Assembly: GCA_009746045.1 (NCBI GenBank) | Contig: RPFO01000819.1 | Span: 1,384,108 to 1,448,107 of the forward strand | Length of the DNA: 64,000 bases | From: Mesostigma viride | Taxonomy: Eukaryota > Streptophyta > Mesostigmatophyceae > Mesostigmatales > Mesostigmataceae | Direction: 5' to 3' | In this document: positions 50,463-61,104 of the stretch, piece by piece | How positions within the stretch are numbered: position 1 is the stretch's first letter | Layout of the letters: every line of letters starts with the position of its first letter | Position numbers and translations under genes: made by a program | Notes under the pieces: generated by a model | What the model was told of the DNA's origin: nothing | Database searches by the model: none | The model's input: the letters and a program-made list of their open reading frames with translations, nothing else

Positions 50463-52691
50463 TCAAACACTGACTCTGATATCATAGGGGTTCATGTTCT
50501 GAAAGAGGAGCTGGTACTGTTGGCCAGCAGCATCCCGCAGCTTCGTGAGAGCGTCTGCTGGGTTGTCCTCATCATCCACATGAGTCCAGCTGGAAAAATA
50601 GGTGGCCTCCTGTTTGAGGATCACCCAATCCAAGTCAGTGTGGACAGCAGCAGAGACAGATTTCTTGGTTAGAAAACTGATCACAGATTGGCTGTCAGTA
50701 TAGAGATGTGAGATGACATTGCATGTGCTGCCTGCCTGGGTTTGTAGCCAGGTGAGCATGTGCTGCAGGGAACGAGCATGCAATGCAGCAGACACCACAG
50801 CACGACATTCAGCTGAGTTGCTGCTGCCAGGTTTTCTGCGGTGTAGCCTGCTGTACCAGGAAGTGAGGGACATGTAATCTGACCTGTTGGTGAGAAAAAA
50901 CAGCCCTGATTCCCGTGCCCCCATCTGATTGATTGTTCTGCTCTCCATGGAGCTGTCCATGACACATTGGATGTGGATGTCTTCCATCAGATTCAGGCCA
51001 TGGAGGATGAGGGGGGGACAGTCATTGACCAACTTCCTGATGTGACTGCATTTGATCTTGACTAGAACATCATGGGTGACCCTGCTGATGACAGCTAAGG
51101 GAGCCCCACAGATGGCTGACCACCACCCCAGTTTGCCCTGAACAGTGGCACACATATGTAAGGGGAGGTAGTTGTCCTGCAGCAGATCTAGACAATCTTG
51201 GATATATTCTGCAGGAGGGGAGAGAGAGCAGACCCACTGATCTGGCTGCCTATGCAGCTGCAACATGATGCCACAGAACTGGATGGGGGTTGTGCTCAAT
51301 TCCACCTGTTTGCCAATCTCATATGATTCCTGGACCTGCTGAATAAAGGTTTCCACCTCAGCTCTAGGCCCACAAATGAGTTGGTCATCTCCATGCCACA
51401 CAAAGAACAGCAGTCCAGAGGGGGTGGGTACAACAAAAAAGCATGGGTCCAGGTCATCATACGTGGCCTTGAGCTTTTTGAATACTTCCTCTGCTGAGTC
51501 TCTGAAAATTTTTGGGGCACTGACAAGCCCTTCCACCCCAATGTTGATGATAAGGTGGGGCTCATCAATATAAGGTTTCCACACAGCTGGGGTGTCTACC
51601 ACGTACACCTTCCCTTTCCACACAGATTCAGCCTTTTCTGGGTCCCCCCTGAGGAAGGCCCTTTTAATATCAGTGGCTTTGCAGACATAGTCTTGGCCTG
51701 CATTGAGGTTGTGGAGGAATAGGGAGAGCATGATCCTGAGTGAGGTTTGTTGCAGCCCAGGTGTGTATGTTTCCCCTTTTGGCAGTGTGGATGTCCCCTT
51801 TAATTCTGTGACACATGGTCTGGCATGGAAGATTGGGGAGCCCACTTTTTGTGGTTTTTGTTTGAGAACAAATTTTAATCTGAGCTTTTTGGCTCCCTCT
51901 GGCACGTCCCATGAAGGGGTGACAGGCGGTTTGTATTGAGGGTTTTTGGGGTTGGGCAGGACCCATTCCTGCCTGGCTTGGTGGACAATGGCCATCAGCC
52001 ACTTGGTAAACCCTTTTTGTGTTTTGCATTCTTGTATGACGTGGGAGATTTGGTGGGGTGAGTGCATGGCTATGTCCCACTTACCCAGCCCAAAGGCTGA
52101 GGGATGGAGGAACTGGCTGTGCACTAACTTGTCCAGATCAGGGATCTCCCCTGGTGCATACTGAGTGTTGACTGCCTTGATGACAGCATCCATACCAGGG
52201 ACAATACTGGAGAGAGGGATTTTAAAGTGGTCCAGAGGAACTGCACCCACCCCTGTGACACTGAGCTCATTAGCTGAGATAAGCACCCCAGGATAGGATA
52301 CAAAAGGTTCCCCCAACAAGGTGTTACCAGAGTACCCCTCCACCACCTGGAAGGGTGTCTGAATACCAAGTATAGGGAGCATCACTTGTCCCACTACATC
52401 CAGTGAGCTTTGGCCTGAGAAATCCTGCACCCGTGCCCAAAATGAAGGTGCAATCTCAAGACCAGGGATGGCTTGTGCACTGATCACACTGACCTGTGCC
52501 TGAGTGTCTATTGCCAGGGTCCAGGGGTCCTGACTAGTGCACACAGCTGAGACTTTTGCCAACCCTGCGGCCACAGCAGCTTGTTGCTTATGTGACCTGT
52601 GTAATGCTTGCAAGGCGACTGCCAATCTTGACCTCAGAGCGGGAGGGTTGGCAGACAATTTGGTGCCTTGGGGCTGAGCTAATGCTTCCAA
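50463..52691 (-). CDS. LTR element ORF5: protease, copia-type RT and RNase H
   Basis: 742 codons. Residues about 58-130 are a retropepsin: catalytic LAIDTQAQVSVIS (DTQ in place of the usual DTG), a GQVMLPILGI strand and NTLLGEPF (the second LLG box). RT follows at about 262-530 with WDVPEGAKK, the catalytic TDIKRAFLRGD (Asp 341) and VWHGDDQLICG (GDD at 434-436 where copia elements usually have YVDD). RNase H at about 595-725 has VMDSSMESR, SAECRAV, LYTDSQSV and VDDEDNPADALTK. The nominal start is TTG; the frame is open back into ORF4, so a -1 shift before the ORF4 stop would fuse them. Confidence 0.88.
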   Translation of the reverse strand: MEALAQPQGTKLSANPPALRSRLAVALQALHRSHKQQAAVAAGLAKVSAVCTSQDPWTLAIDTQAQVSVISAQAIPGLEIAPSFWARVQDFSGQSSLDVVGQVMLPILGIQTPFQVVEGYSGNTLLGEPFVSYPGVLISANELSVTGVGAVPLDHFKIPLSSIVPGMDAVIKAVNTQYAPGEIPDLDKLVHSQFLHPSAFGLGKWDIAMHSPHQISHVIQECKTQKGFTKWLMAIVHQARQEWVLPNPKNPQYKPPVTPSWDVPEGAKKLRLKFVLKQKPQKVGSPIFHARPCVTELKGTSTLPKGETYTPGLQQTSLRIMLSLFLHNLNAGQDYVCKATDIKRAFLRGDPEKAESVWKGKVYVVDTPAVWKPYIDEPHLIINIGVEGLVSAPKIFRDSAEEVFKKLKATYDDLDPCFFVVPTPSGLLFFVWHGDDQLICGPRAEVETFIQQVQESYEIGKQVELSTTPIQFCGIMLQLHRQPDQWVCSLSPPAEYIQDCLDLLQDNYLPLHMCATVQGKLGWWSAICGAPLAVISRVTHDVLVKIKCSHIRKLVNDCPPLILHGLNLMEDIHIQCVMDSSMESRTINQMGARESGLFFLTNRSDYMSLTSWYSRLHRRKPGSSNSAECRAVVSAALHARSLQHMLTWLQTQAGSTCNVISHLYTDSQSVISFLTKKSVSAAVHTDLDWVILKQEATYFSSWTHVDDEDNPADALTKLRDAAGQQYQLLFQNMNPYDIRVSV

Positions 52692-52711
52692 CCCAGCTAC
52701 CTCGTGCCTGG

Positions 52712-54175
52712 TTAAGCAATCCCCAGGTTGTGAAGTGGGCCTGGCTTCACTGAGGGTGGAAGGTTCACAGAGGGTGCTGTGGTGCTGTCAACAGCAGTAA
52801 TTGGTGGCTCAGAGCTACTGCTGGGCATGCTGGAGTTGCCAGATAGAAGTAGTGAGTCCATGCTTAAAGACTCTTCCCCAGGCACGTCTGCCATGGGAGA
52901 ATAATACTTCTTAATTCTATGACAGCTCACCCTGTGACGCTTCCCATTGATATTGTGCTTGACCTCCACGGTCTTGCTGTTTTTGGTAAATCCACGGATG
53001 GTAACTGGACCTAGCCAAGTTCCAACCTTACCAAAGCTGTTTTCCTTGTAATAGAGAACTTGATCACCTTTTTGGAATACTGGCCTGGAATGGGTTTTAT
53101 CTTTTTCTGCCAGTTTTGCTGAGGTTTGTGCACGTGCAGTGTTGTACAGTGCTATCACCTCTGGGGGATATACACCTGCCTGCAGGCCTGCTGGGATTAC
53201 TTCACCCCACGTGGCATGCAAGACAGGTCTCATGTTTAGGGTTGTGCACATTTCATGACACCAGAGTGCCCTGTCACAATAGACCCCTGAAGTAGCATCC
53301 TTGGAAGGATTTTTGGCTAGTAGGGTTTTGACAGATCTGATGGTTCTTTCAATGACCCCCTGACCCTCATGATCTTCCAGCCCAGCAATCTCTATTGCTT
53401 CACACCCTTCCAGGTCAGTCAGACAAGAAAATTGTTGATCAAGCAAAATTCTGTCAACTGGGTAGAATCTGGGTAAAGCAATCATGAGTGCAACACGTAG
53501 CTGCCCTGCAGACATGCCAGGTAGGGGTTCCATTACTGTGAACCTGGACCATGAGTCTTTTAGGATCAGGTAGGGTTGGACATCTTTGTTGATGTGCATC
53601 ACATCCCCCACTATCATGCCCCTATTGGTGGAAGGAGTTGCAGTATGCCATTTTTGAGGTTTGGGGCTATTGAACTGACATTCTTGACAGTGTTGTCTAG
53701 CCAGTTTTACTGCATTCCTGAGTTGTTTTCCCATGCTACTACCCCCCAGCCGTCTGGCCAGTTCCTCAGCCACTGTTTCATGACCCATGGCTAGGTGCAG
53801 CTGATGAGCAAGCTCCTTGATATCTATGGAGTTGTCAACAGTAGGGGTTAGTGCTTTTATGTAAGGTTCCAGAACAGGGTGTTGGGAGGACAGTAAGGTT
53901 GCTGCCTCAAAATCAATTATGCCCTGGTTGCCATCCCCAATGGTAATGAGATCATCATCCTCAGAGTACATAAGGTGAGTGAACTCACATTGATTTGGGT
54001 AGCGAGGCCTGTTGCAACGGCTGCCTGGAGGCCCCAGGGGATGACGTGCGTGCCAGCAGCCCGGGCAGAGATCCACCCCGTTGGCCAGGGAGTCGTTGTT
54101 GGGGCAGTTGTGCCGTGCGTGCCCTCGTTGGAAGCACCTCAGGCACCTTATGGACCCCCCAGGGTTGCCAGGCTG

Positions 54176-54206
<31 letters not shown>

Positions 54207-54466
54207 CCCTGCTGGGACCGGTTCTGGCCCTGCTGGGACCTGTTGTTGTTGTTGTTTTGGCCCTGTTGGGACCTGTTGTTATTGTTGCCCTGCTGGGACC
54301 TGTTGTTGTTTTGTTGTTGTTGTTGTTGTTGGGGTTGCCATGCAGGGGCACACGGTGCCACGTGTTGCCACGCCCCTGAGAGCCACTGCCCCCTTGGTGG
54401 GAGGACTTGTGGGTCTTGGGTGCCCCCCCTGGCTGGCCTGCCCCTTGCGTTTGTGGCCTTGGACAC
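52712..54466 (-). CDS. LTR element ORF4: zinc knuckle plus integrase
   Basis: 584 codons. A Gln/Asn-rich run (about 45-100) is followed by the zinc knuckle CLRCFQRGHARHNC (C-x2-C-x4-H-x4-C). The integrase has an HHCC zinc-binding region (H...LAMGHE, HCQEC), a first catalytic Asp in GDVMHINKD, a second in RILLDQQ and a Glu in GVIERTIRSVK, then a C-terminal chromatin/DNA-binding part (GDQVLYYKENSFGKVGTWLG). No protease motif lies before the integrase. The nominal start is GTG within the gag frame, so expression needs a frameshift. ORF5 begins in a frame open upstream of this stop. Confidence 0.85.
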
Positions 54467-55091
54467 CCTGGACCTTGGGGTCCTGGGCCTGGTTGTTGCC
54501 AGTACCCAGGGGGTCCACTGCCTCCTCGATATAGAGCATGGCAGCTCTGAAGTTGTCCCAGAGGGACTTGAGGCCTGTAAGCAGGGTAGCCAGGACAGAA
54601 GGTTGCAAATTAGCTTTTGTTAGCCAGGTGTGGATGAGATACCTTGGTTGGAGCTTGAGAAGCTCAAGGTCTTTCTCAATCATTACCCTGTATGTTTTTG
54701 CATCCCCAGAGAGGTTATTCTTGTTCACCTTATATGCAGCAAGCCAGTTGAAACGTTCTACTGCTTCCATGTGGTTATTGGTAAGCACTAGCTGTTTCAG
54801 ATCAGTGATAAAGGTAGGCCACTGTTCAATGGCTGCTTCAGGTGTCAGGGTACGTTCCTGATAGGTTTGAATCAATGCTCTGATTGCAGGAGATGATTGA
54901 TGGAATGTGGAGGAGGCCCTGAGAGCCTTAAACTGATGTCTAAGGTTAAGACCTTCCATCCCATACTCCAAAGCAAAAACAAATTGCTTAGCTTGTTCAA
55001 CAGTGTGACCCTCAGGCAAGCCAGCAATATTGATTTTGGATTCCTTTTTATGAGGGTTAAACACACCTGTGAGAGGGGGGTTGGCCCTCAA
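54279..55091 (-). CDS. LTR element ORF3: gag-like capsid region
   Basis: About 270 codons, open from a TTG at 55091 with no ATG at the boundary, so it must be entered by frameshift from ORF2. The predominantly helical sequence (EQAKQFVFALEYGMEGLNLR, AAIEQWPTFITDLKQLVLTN, WLAAYKV) fits a retrotransposon gag/capsid domain by position and composition. It ends in a Lys/Gly-rich then Thr/Gln-rich tail that overlaps the start of ORF4 by 188 bases in a different frame. Confidence 0.6.
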   Translation of the reverse strand: MRANPPLTGVFNPHKKESKINIAGLPEGHTVEQAKQFVFALEYGMEGLNLRHQFKALRASSTFHQSSPAIRALIQTYQERTLTPEAAIEQWPTFITDLKQLVLTNNHMEAVERFNWLAAYKVNKNNLSGDAKTYRVMIEKDLELLKLQPRYLIHTWLTKANLQPSVLATLLTGLKSLWDNFRAAMLYIEEAVDPLGTGNNQAQDPKVQGVQGHKRKGQASQGGHPRPTSPPTKGAVALRGVATRGTVCPCMATPTTTTTTKQQQVPAGQQ

Positions 55092-55552
55092 GAAGCGTCG
55101 GTTGCTTGTTGCAGGCGGGTGGGGTCCAGGTTGATGGTCCCCCGCTCATACCGCGACATCAGGGCGCGCAGGCCCTCGACAGTTTGCAGCTGGTTAGCTG
55201 TTAACTGCTGATCTTGCAACGAGGCCAGCTGGGCCTGGAGAATGGCGAGCTGTTCCAGGACATCCCCGCTCCTTGGGGGGGCCTCAGCAGGCCTGTTGGG
55301 TGCCTGTGGCACCTCTGCACCTCCCCCCAGGGCCTCCTGGGGTCCTGGCCACCCCCCCTGGTTTGGGAGGGGGCCCCAACCCACAGGGCGAACCTGGGGT
55401 GGTGGGGGAGGGGGAGGGGGGGTCATGGTGGCCCTGGGGGAGCCCGGGGGTGTCCGGGTAACCCCACTGGGTCCAGCCCCATCGGTGGAGGGGCGGGCAG
55501 GGGTGTCTGCCTCTGCTCTCCTCCTGGCCTCCTCCCGCATGAGACGCTTCAT
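55088..55552 (-). CDS. LTR element ORF2: continuation of gag region
   Basis: 154 codons. The ATG overlaps the ORF1 stop (ATGA). It is a basic helix (MKRLMREEARRRAEAD), then a Pro-rich low-complexity stretch with eight consecutive prolines, then an amphipathic segment (VLEQLAILQAQLASLQDQQL). The stop overlaps the opening of the next frame. Best read as part of a longer gag precursor. Confidence 0.5.
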   Translation of the reverse strand: MKRLMREEARRRAEADTPARPSTDGAGPSGVTRTPPGSPRATMTPPPPPPPPQVRPVGWGPLPNQGGWPGPQEALGGGAEVPQAPNRPAEAPPRSGDVLEQLAILQAQLASLQDQQLTANQLQTVEGLRALMSRYERGTINLDPTRLQQATDAS

Positions 55553-56781
55553 CTCCTTGCGTACCTCATGCTCCCGGAGGGCTGCCTGAAAGGCAGCCTC
55601 ATCCTCGGGTATGTCAGGGAGTGGTCTCCCATGATCATAGCAGGCCGGACTGGACAGTCCGCCTCTTTGCCCTTCCTCGCGCCCAGGGCCAGCAGTCCCT
55701 CCTTGTACTGCAGGGGTTGGGGGGGAGAGGGTTTCTTGCTGGTGGTTTCCAGCGGGGGGGCTTCTTCAGCTACCACCCCATGTTTGGCCAAGATGGCCTC
55801 CGTGACCCTGGCTTGGGTGATGGAGGACATGGTTTTAAAGTGTGCTGACCGAGCAAGCTCGGCCAGGTCTTGACTGTCCGCATAGTGCATGGGATAGTCA
55901 GCATTTTTTAAGAGGTCACGTAACCGCTGGGTGGCCTCGCGGTACGCGTCCGCCATCGCCTGGTGGGTAGCCAGGCGACGGGCGGCTTCCTCTTCATATT
56001 CTTGCCGCTTAGCGGCGAGCCGAAAAGCCGCCTCTCGGCGGACCTCTCGGTCCCGCTGCCGCGCTCGGCGTTCTTCATTTGCCACCAGCGCGGCCTGCTC
56101 GACCGCCAGGAGCGCTGGGGTAAGATTGATCTCAGTCTCCCCATCGGGGAGACTGGCAGTGTCGGATACCTCATCGTCGGACATTGGTTGTCCGGCGATG
56201 GGTTCCACAGGTTTTCGCACCACCCGTGCGAGTTTAATACTCTCCATGTCCTTCTTCTTGCGAAGAAGGGACGCAGAGGGTCGCCCAAACGTTAGCTCAA
56301 TGTGGTTATGTCCCTGGGCGAAAGGGACATTAAGGTTTGATGTGGCGGGACGAAAGGTAATCGTCCCGTCCGGTGCCACCGAGGCCGTCTGACGGGGCAT
56401 ACGCTCCCGAAGAGATGGCAACGTGGGGCCGGACTGTGGAGCCTCAGTGGGGTTTACCACCGAGGTCTCCGCAGCCATGGCCGCGCCAGCCGTGGTTGCG
56501 GCTGGGGCGGCCGCCGGAGTCGAGGGTAAGCCGGTCTCCCCGGGGGGAGCCGTCTCGGCCTCCGGCCTCGCAGGGGAGGGGGGTAGGTCGGTCGGCTTTG
56601 CAGCCGCCGTCCCCTCGTCCTGGCAACCATTGTGAGTCTTTTTGTTCTTTTTCTTTTTCTTGGAAATGGCCGCATCGCCAGCCGGCTTCTTGTTGTTGTC
56701 TCTGGGCATCCGCCGATCCTGCCCATCATCATCCTCGTTGTAGGTAAGCTTCTTAGCGACATTCTTGTTCGTGATAGCCAT
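55549..56781 (-). CDS. LTR element ORF1: N-terminal gag-region protein, coiled coil
   Basis: 410 codons from the ATG at 56781, 18 bases inside the 5' LTR. The N-terminal part is Lys-rich (KKKKKNKK, a likely nuclear localisation signal); the middle is Pro/Ala/Thr-rich; residues about 220-300 are a strongly charged helix (RRARQRDREVRREAAFRLAA, KRQEYEEEAARR), probably a coiled coil. There is no family I recognise. The next frame stays open well upstream of the ORF1 stop (EDEAAFQAALREHEVRKE) and carries the same charged-helix style, so ORF1 and ORF2 were probably one protein, joined by a -1 shift or split by one lost or gained base near 55640. Confidence 0.6.
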   Translation of the reverse strand: MAITNKNVAKKLTYNEDDDGQDRRMPRDNNKKPAGDAAISKKKKKNKKTHNGCQDEGTAAAKPTDLPPSPARPEAETAPPGETGLPSTPAAAPAATTAGAAMAAETSVVNPTEAPQSGPTLPSLRERMPRQTASVAPDGTITFRPATSNLNVPFAQGHNHIELTFGRPSASLLRKKKDMESIKLARVVRKPVEPIAGQPMSDDEVSDTASLPDGETEINLTPALLAVEQAALVANEERRARQRDREVRREAAFRLAAKRQEYEEEAARRLATHQAMADAYREATQRLRDLLKNADYPMHYADSQDLAELARSAHFKTMSSITQARVTEAILAKHGVVAEEAPPLETTSKKPSPPQPLQYKEGLLALGARKGKEADCPVRPAMIMGDHSLTYPRMRLPFRQPSGSMRYARR

Positions 56782-56799
56782 GGTAGCAAATAAAATTCA

Positions 56800-57272
56800 A
56801 GTTAGAATGCGGTGGGATATATTGCTTGAGAACACTGAAAGCTTGGAGCAATGAATTGCTTGGTTCATTAGAAAATAGGTTTACCCTTTATCAACGTTCC
56901 TCTCACCGGCTGCGCCGCCAGTGACCGTTGGGTGCAGACCGTTGGCCCGAGGCCACACGATGACAGGTAGCAGTCTAGTCACTGCATCGTGCGATCACAG
57001 ATCAATGCACGCTGCAGTACGGTCCCTATCTAGGATACTCTAGTACCGTCCAATGACAGGACACTACGTATACTGGGTACTGACATCTGTCACGTACCTC
57101 AGTACCCAAAGTACCTATCTAGGGAAACGTATGCGACTCGACTAGCATTCCTATCTGCATAGCCCACGTGGTATTTATATTCACATACCAACGTAGGTTT
57201 ACAAGGCTTATTCATACGTTGTATTCATAATGCCTTTGAGACTTAGTCTACAGCAAAGCATGGAGACTAACT
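56800..57272 (-). repeat. 5' LTR
   Basis: Direct repeat of 49616-50088. On the minus strand it should contain the promoter; no obvious TATA box stands out apart from AATATAAATACCACG near 57170-57184. Confidence 0.93.
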
Positions 57273-59904
57273 TCGCGGGCTTTTTTTCTTTGCCATCGGC
57301 AGGGGGGGTCCGGCCTGAATTTCTGTCGGGATGAATAAAGTATAATGGATGCCTGCCGGGTTGATTGTCGATTGTTGCCAGTTTTGATGGTCGTAAGGAA
57401 AGATAGTTTAATGACGTTTCTAAAGCCGTAAAAATTCCCGCTGTTATCTTTACCTTTCCCGTCATTTTGCGGTAAGATAACATTAGGCCTGCGCGATGCG
57501 CGCCCAACCTCTCCATGAAAGGGTGGCCTTTCTTGTCCGCCTGGGCACGAATAGATGCCCGTTATGGTACGTTCTTGTATTAAACGTCTTAATCTAGCGT
57601 TTTCCTGCTTTCTTAGCTCGTTGAGCGTAAGCTTTTTGCCTTCTTTCCGGCCAGATGCTGCCAGGAAGTTGCGGGTCCTGGCGCTGCATCGCTGGATTCC
57701 TGGATGTCTTTTAGCAAGTTCGTCTGTGACGTGGCTGGCTTTCTGCAGCGCGTGGCCCGCAACCTGTCGGGAAGGTGTAATGCTTTTATTTCCATGCTTC
57801 TCTGAAATTTCTTTTGCTTAATAGACAGTTGTGTTCGAGGAAATTCACGCGGTCTTCCTAAGCAGCGGCATCATTCCCCCAGCTGCAGACACTGACGAGC
57901 TGGCACCTGTCTCCTAAAGAAAGTGGCTCGTGCTTGTTAGAAAGGAGGCAGTGTGCATTTTGCGGGACACAATGCTTTGGTGGCACATGCGTCAGATAGG
58001 TTGTTCCAATGGTCTCTTCACCTTTCCCACTGAGTAAATGATAGCCTTTGTCATGCTAACCAGAGCAGCTAGCCACAGGTTGGCTGGATAAAAAGTCGGC
58101 TTATTTTCTCTTTATATACTGCGTGTGTGGTCCTCCACGTGTCCGGCTTGTTGGGCATTTTGGAAGAGGATTTTGTTGAAGATGTGTTGAAGATGTGTTG
58201 TTGGGTGGAACAACTTGGTTGTTGGCACAAAATCACACATTATTAGCCTGAGATAGGCATTACATATGCTGCTGAAGCGTGTCGTCCTACCAGCCTTGTT
58301 GTTAAGGGTAGACTCACAAGGCTGGCTGTGCCGATGGAGGGGTGGGGCGTATGACGCTCCGGACATCCTCCTCACACTCCGTGATCAAAGTGGGCATGTT
58401 TTTGGGTGTCTAGGGTAGCAAAACAGATGTCATTTTGGCTCAGCACTAGCTCAATTGTCTTTTAGCGTCTACCCAGGTGGCATCACAGGAAAATCAATAA
58501 CTTGAGCTACGCTTGTCAGAATGAGCTCAAACTTTGGGGTTGTGTTCCCCCCCACTCAGTGGAATTTCGCATGTATGGATGACCCCATTCGATGTGTTGA
58601 TGATTTTATTTATTTTTTTTGGCTCAAAAAAGTACCGATTTTGCGGGGAAATTAATAACTCAAACAAATGTGATTATTTTGACCATGTGAATAGCCCAGA
58701 TTTTTTAGAAGTAGGGGAACTTTGCAGGAATGTATGGGCAGGTCATTTGGATATGTGGTTTGTCTTGGGCAAAATATCTCATAAATAGCGTCTTTTTCTA
58801 TTTTTAGCTCGCCACCGGTGCGTGGTTGGGGGTAGTACCCCCAACAAGTGGTGGCATGAATGCCCAAACATCATATTTATGGTACTCAATCATCACTAGA
58901 TGGTTCCCAAGTGCATTGGAACTGATATTCATTAAAGTTTTTCAGGCTTTTGGGCGTGCGAGTCCCCTTAAGAAGTATGTGAAGTGTTTTGTGCCCTGTG
59001 GTAATGAGCTGCACGACCTGACAGCTGGCAGTACGTTCACACCAAGTACGTGGTAGCTGTGTACACAAGGTTACAACTGTACGCGAAAGGCTTGGTGGCA
59101 AACTGGCAATAATCACCATGATAATCACTGAAAAAAAAAGTGATGCTTCCATGACGTAGCAACTGAACGTGCTTAAGCAAGTGAAAACGACGCAGGATTT
59201 TCGCCAAACTCCAATACCCCCAACCAAGATGCTAGGAGTATCTACACTTCAAGGGCTTTCAGATTATATGCAATAATACCTTGGCTTTATCAAAGCATTT
59301 GGATGATAGCTCTACTCAAAGTTGGCCATGCAAAAGACGATCTTTTTTCCCCAAGGAAAAGTCTACCCCCCCTAACTTCCCAGGTAGGGTAGGGAATCTC
59401 AATATCAACATTGGACAACTTAGTTGGATAGTCCAATGGTGGTTTCCTTGGGTCAGACCACCCGGATAACCCATTAGACCTATATAAGGTGCTCATATAC
59501 GTGTGTGGGTTACGCGCGCGTAAACAGCCAACTATGACATGCAATACAAGAATGCATTATAACAAGCTAAAAAAGTTTGCCAAAGGTGCTGGAATACAAA
59601 CATGTTGCCTACCTGCACTAACGAAATGATATGCTCCAAAGAAATGCCATAAACTGGTCACTTTCAGGGCTAATACCGCTTTTTACAGCAGGCATGGAAG
59701 CTTGCTGAAAGGTGCACAAAAAATCTCGTCAAATATAATGCATGGGATACGTAATCCGCTGCAAAGGACACGCAAACACGTCGCCGTACCTGGCTCGTTC
59801 ACGTCCTGACCGGATTCCAATGGCCGGGACCCTCATATCTCACACATACCATTGCTATACAGGCATAGTCGCCATAGCCGCATCATGCACGCATCGTTTA
59901 TGAT

Positions 59905-59923
59905 CAAAGAGACAACCAGCGCA
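59905..59923 (-). mobile_element. retroposon family R, 19-base stub
   Basis: CAAAGAGACAACCAGCGCA flanked by a 9-base perfect duplication GTTTATGAT at 59896-59904 and 59924-59932. The insert is only the conserved end of the family. Confidence 0.6.
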
Positions 59924-60218
59924 GTTTATGATTACCAGTAGATGCTGCGTTCAAAGATTACCTATAAACGCGTCCGCATTCCCAGCAAACGCATCAGCGG
60001 ACATCCCGTACCAAATCTGGATGCTTGGGCTGGCGCAGACTGCCCGGCCATGTCAGAGTATAAAATGGAAATATGATAAGCGATTACTCATCTGGCACTG
60101 ACGACCAAGAAGGCAGTATTTTTCCACCTGAATTTTCCCAATCCTATAAGTGTAGCTCTGCGGTTGTTCCATCGGAAGATTCAGCGCGAACTGTCCACCT
60201 GACGCGAGGTGGGGATTT

Positions 60219-60270
60219 CATTTCCACGCAGGCTTTCACCATTCGAATGGCGAAAGCCTGCGTGGAAATG
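60219..60270. repeat. 52-base near-perfect palindrome
   Basis: CATTTCCACGCAGGCTTTC and its inverse around CCATTCGAATGG, with one mismatched pair. The right half recurs in the tandem duplication that follows. Confidence 0.85.
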
Positions 60271-61104
60271 ATATTCTATTCACGAGATTGTGAAATAACC
60301 CTAATAGGATCGAATGGCTAAAGCCTGCGTGGACATAAAATTCTATTCACGAGGATGTGTAAACCCTGATAGCATCGACATTGATCGATAAGCAGAATGC
60401 CCCCCTCGCCCAGACTCAAATGTCCCCACTTGCGCTGATAACCCGTTCTCGCGCAAGGTGCGGATTTCATCATGGCGTGTACCCTTCCGTGGCGTGACTC
60501 ACGCACGTTGTAAATTACTCGTCCCCCTAAAAACGCCCAAGTCCCAATGCATCGAATATTTCTAGAAAACGCTGCATGTTGCACCCTCGTTGTTGACTTG
60601 TTGTTGTTGTGGGCGATCAGTATACGTTAAACGGATGCGTTGATTATCCTGAACCTTAAAAACTACAAATTGCAGCCAGTACTGGTACACCTGCAAGATG
60701 CGATGACAGTACACCTGCCTCTAAGTCATACGGACAAGAACATATTATATATCTTACAAGTATCTTGGACGAAAAAAATACGAACCACATACAAGACATG
60801 ACTCCAAGCGCCGTATCTGGGACCTAGTTGGCTACGAACTAAACACTTTTGTTTCGTTAACGAGTCGTAACGACAAAAGCGTTACACACTTTGAACGTCT
60901 CCGTGAAGTTCAGAAAATTGTTCAGGACACGAACAGCTAGTGTCAGGCACGAAAAAATTCTCGCTAGGGATACGGCTGTGCCGTATCTTTTCAGTACAAA
61001 CAAACGTTACAACCACAAAATCAGATCCAGCCCGCGTACGTTAAAGTGCACCTGTCGAAACGGTATACTTTTAATGTACTTTTTCGTTTCCGCAACGTTA
61101 ACAA

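Larger units (their letters stand above)
49616..57272 (-). mobile_element. copia-like LTR retrotransposon, 7.66 kb, young
   Basis: Two 473-base direct repeats (49616-50088 and 56800-57272) begin AGTTAG and end CTAACT and differ at only two positions that I can find. The target duplication is TCGCG at 49611-49615 and 57273-57277; the uninterrupted site exists at 26541-26545. The coding strand is minus, so 56800-57272 is the 5' LTR. Five frames cover gag, a zinc knuckle, integrase, protease, RT and RNase H, in that order. No standard tRNA-Met primer site (TGGTATCAGAG) follows the 5' LTR: coding starts 18 bases after it. No clear polypurine tract precedes the 3' LTR. Confidence 0.93.
49382..58967. 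mobile_element. element E1, inner copy, interrupted by the LTR retrotransposon
   Basis: Begins GGGGACTCGGCGCGGCG after TTAA (49378-49381) and ends CGAGTCCCC before TTAA (58968-58971): short inverted ends and a TTAA duplication. Without the LTR element and one TCGCG it is about 1.92 kb. The two halves match 26312-27266 and 62797-63762 of the outer copy. TTAA insertion recalls piggyBac, but the GGGG ends do not match its CCC rule, so the superfamily is open. No transposase is recognised. Confidence 0.75.
58972..61100. other. right interior of the giant element, no gene recognised
   Basis: AT-rich with short frames only. The frame at 60073-60321 starts with an acidic peptide (MISDYSSGTDDQEGSIFPPE) that could be a first exon, but nothing supports it downstream. 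A 67-base tandem duplication (60245-60311, 60312-60378) follows the hairpin at 60219. Confidence 0.35.

Noticed and set aside
49382-58967. Calling E1 a piggyBac element
   Set aside because: The TTAA target fits, but the ends begin GGGG instead of CCC and no transposase is present, so only a descriptive name is given.
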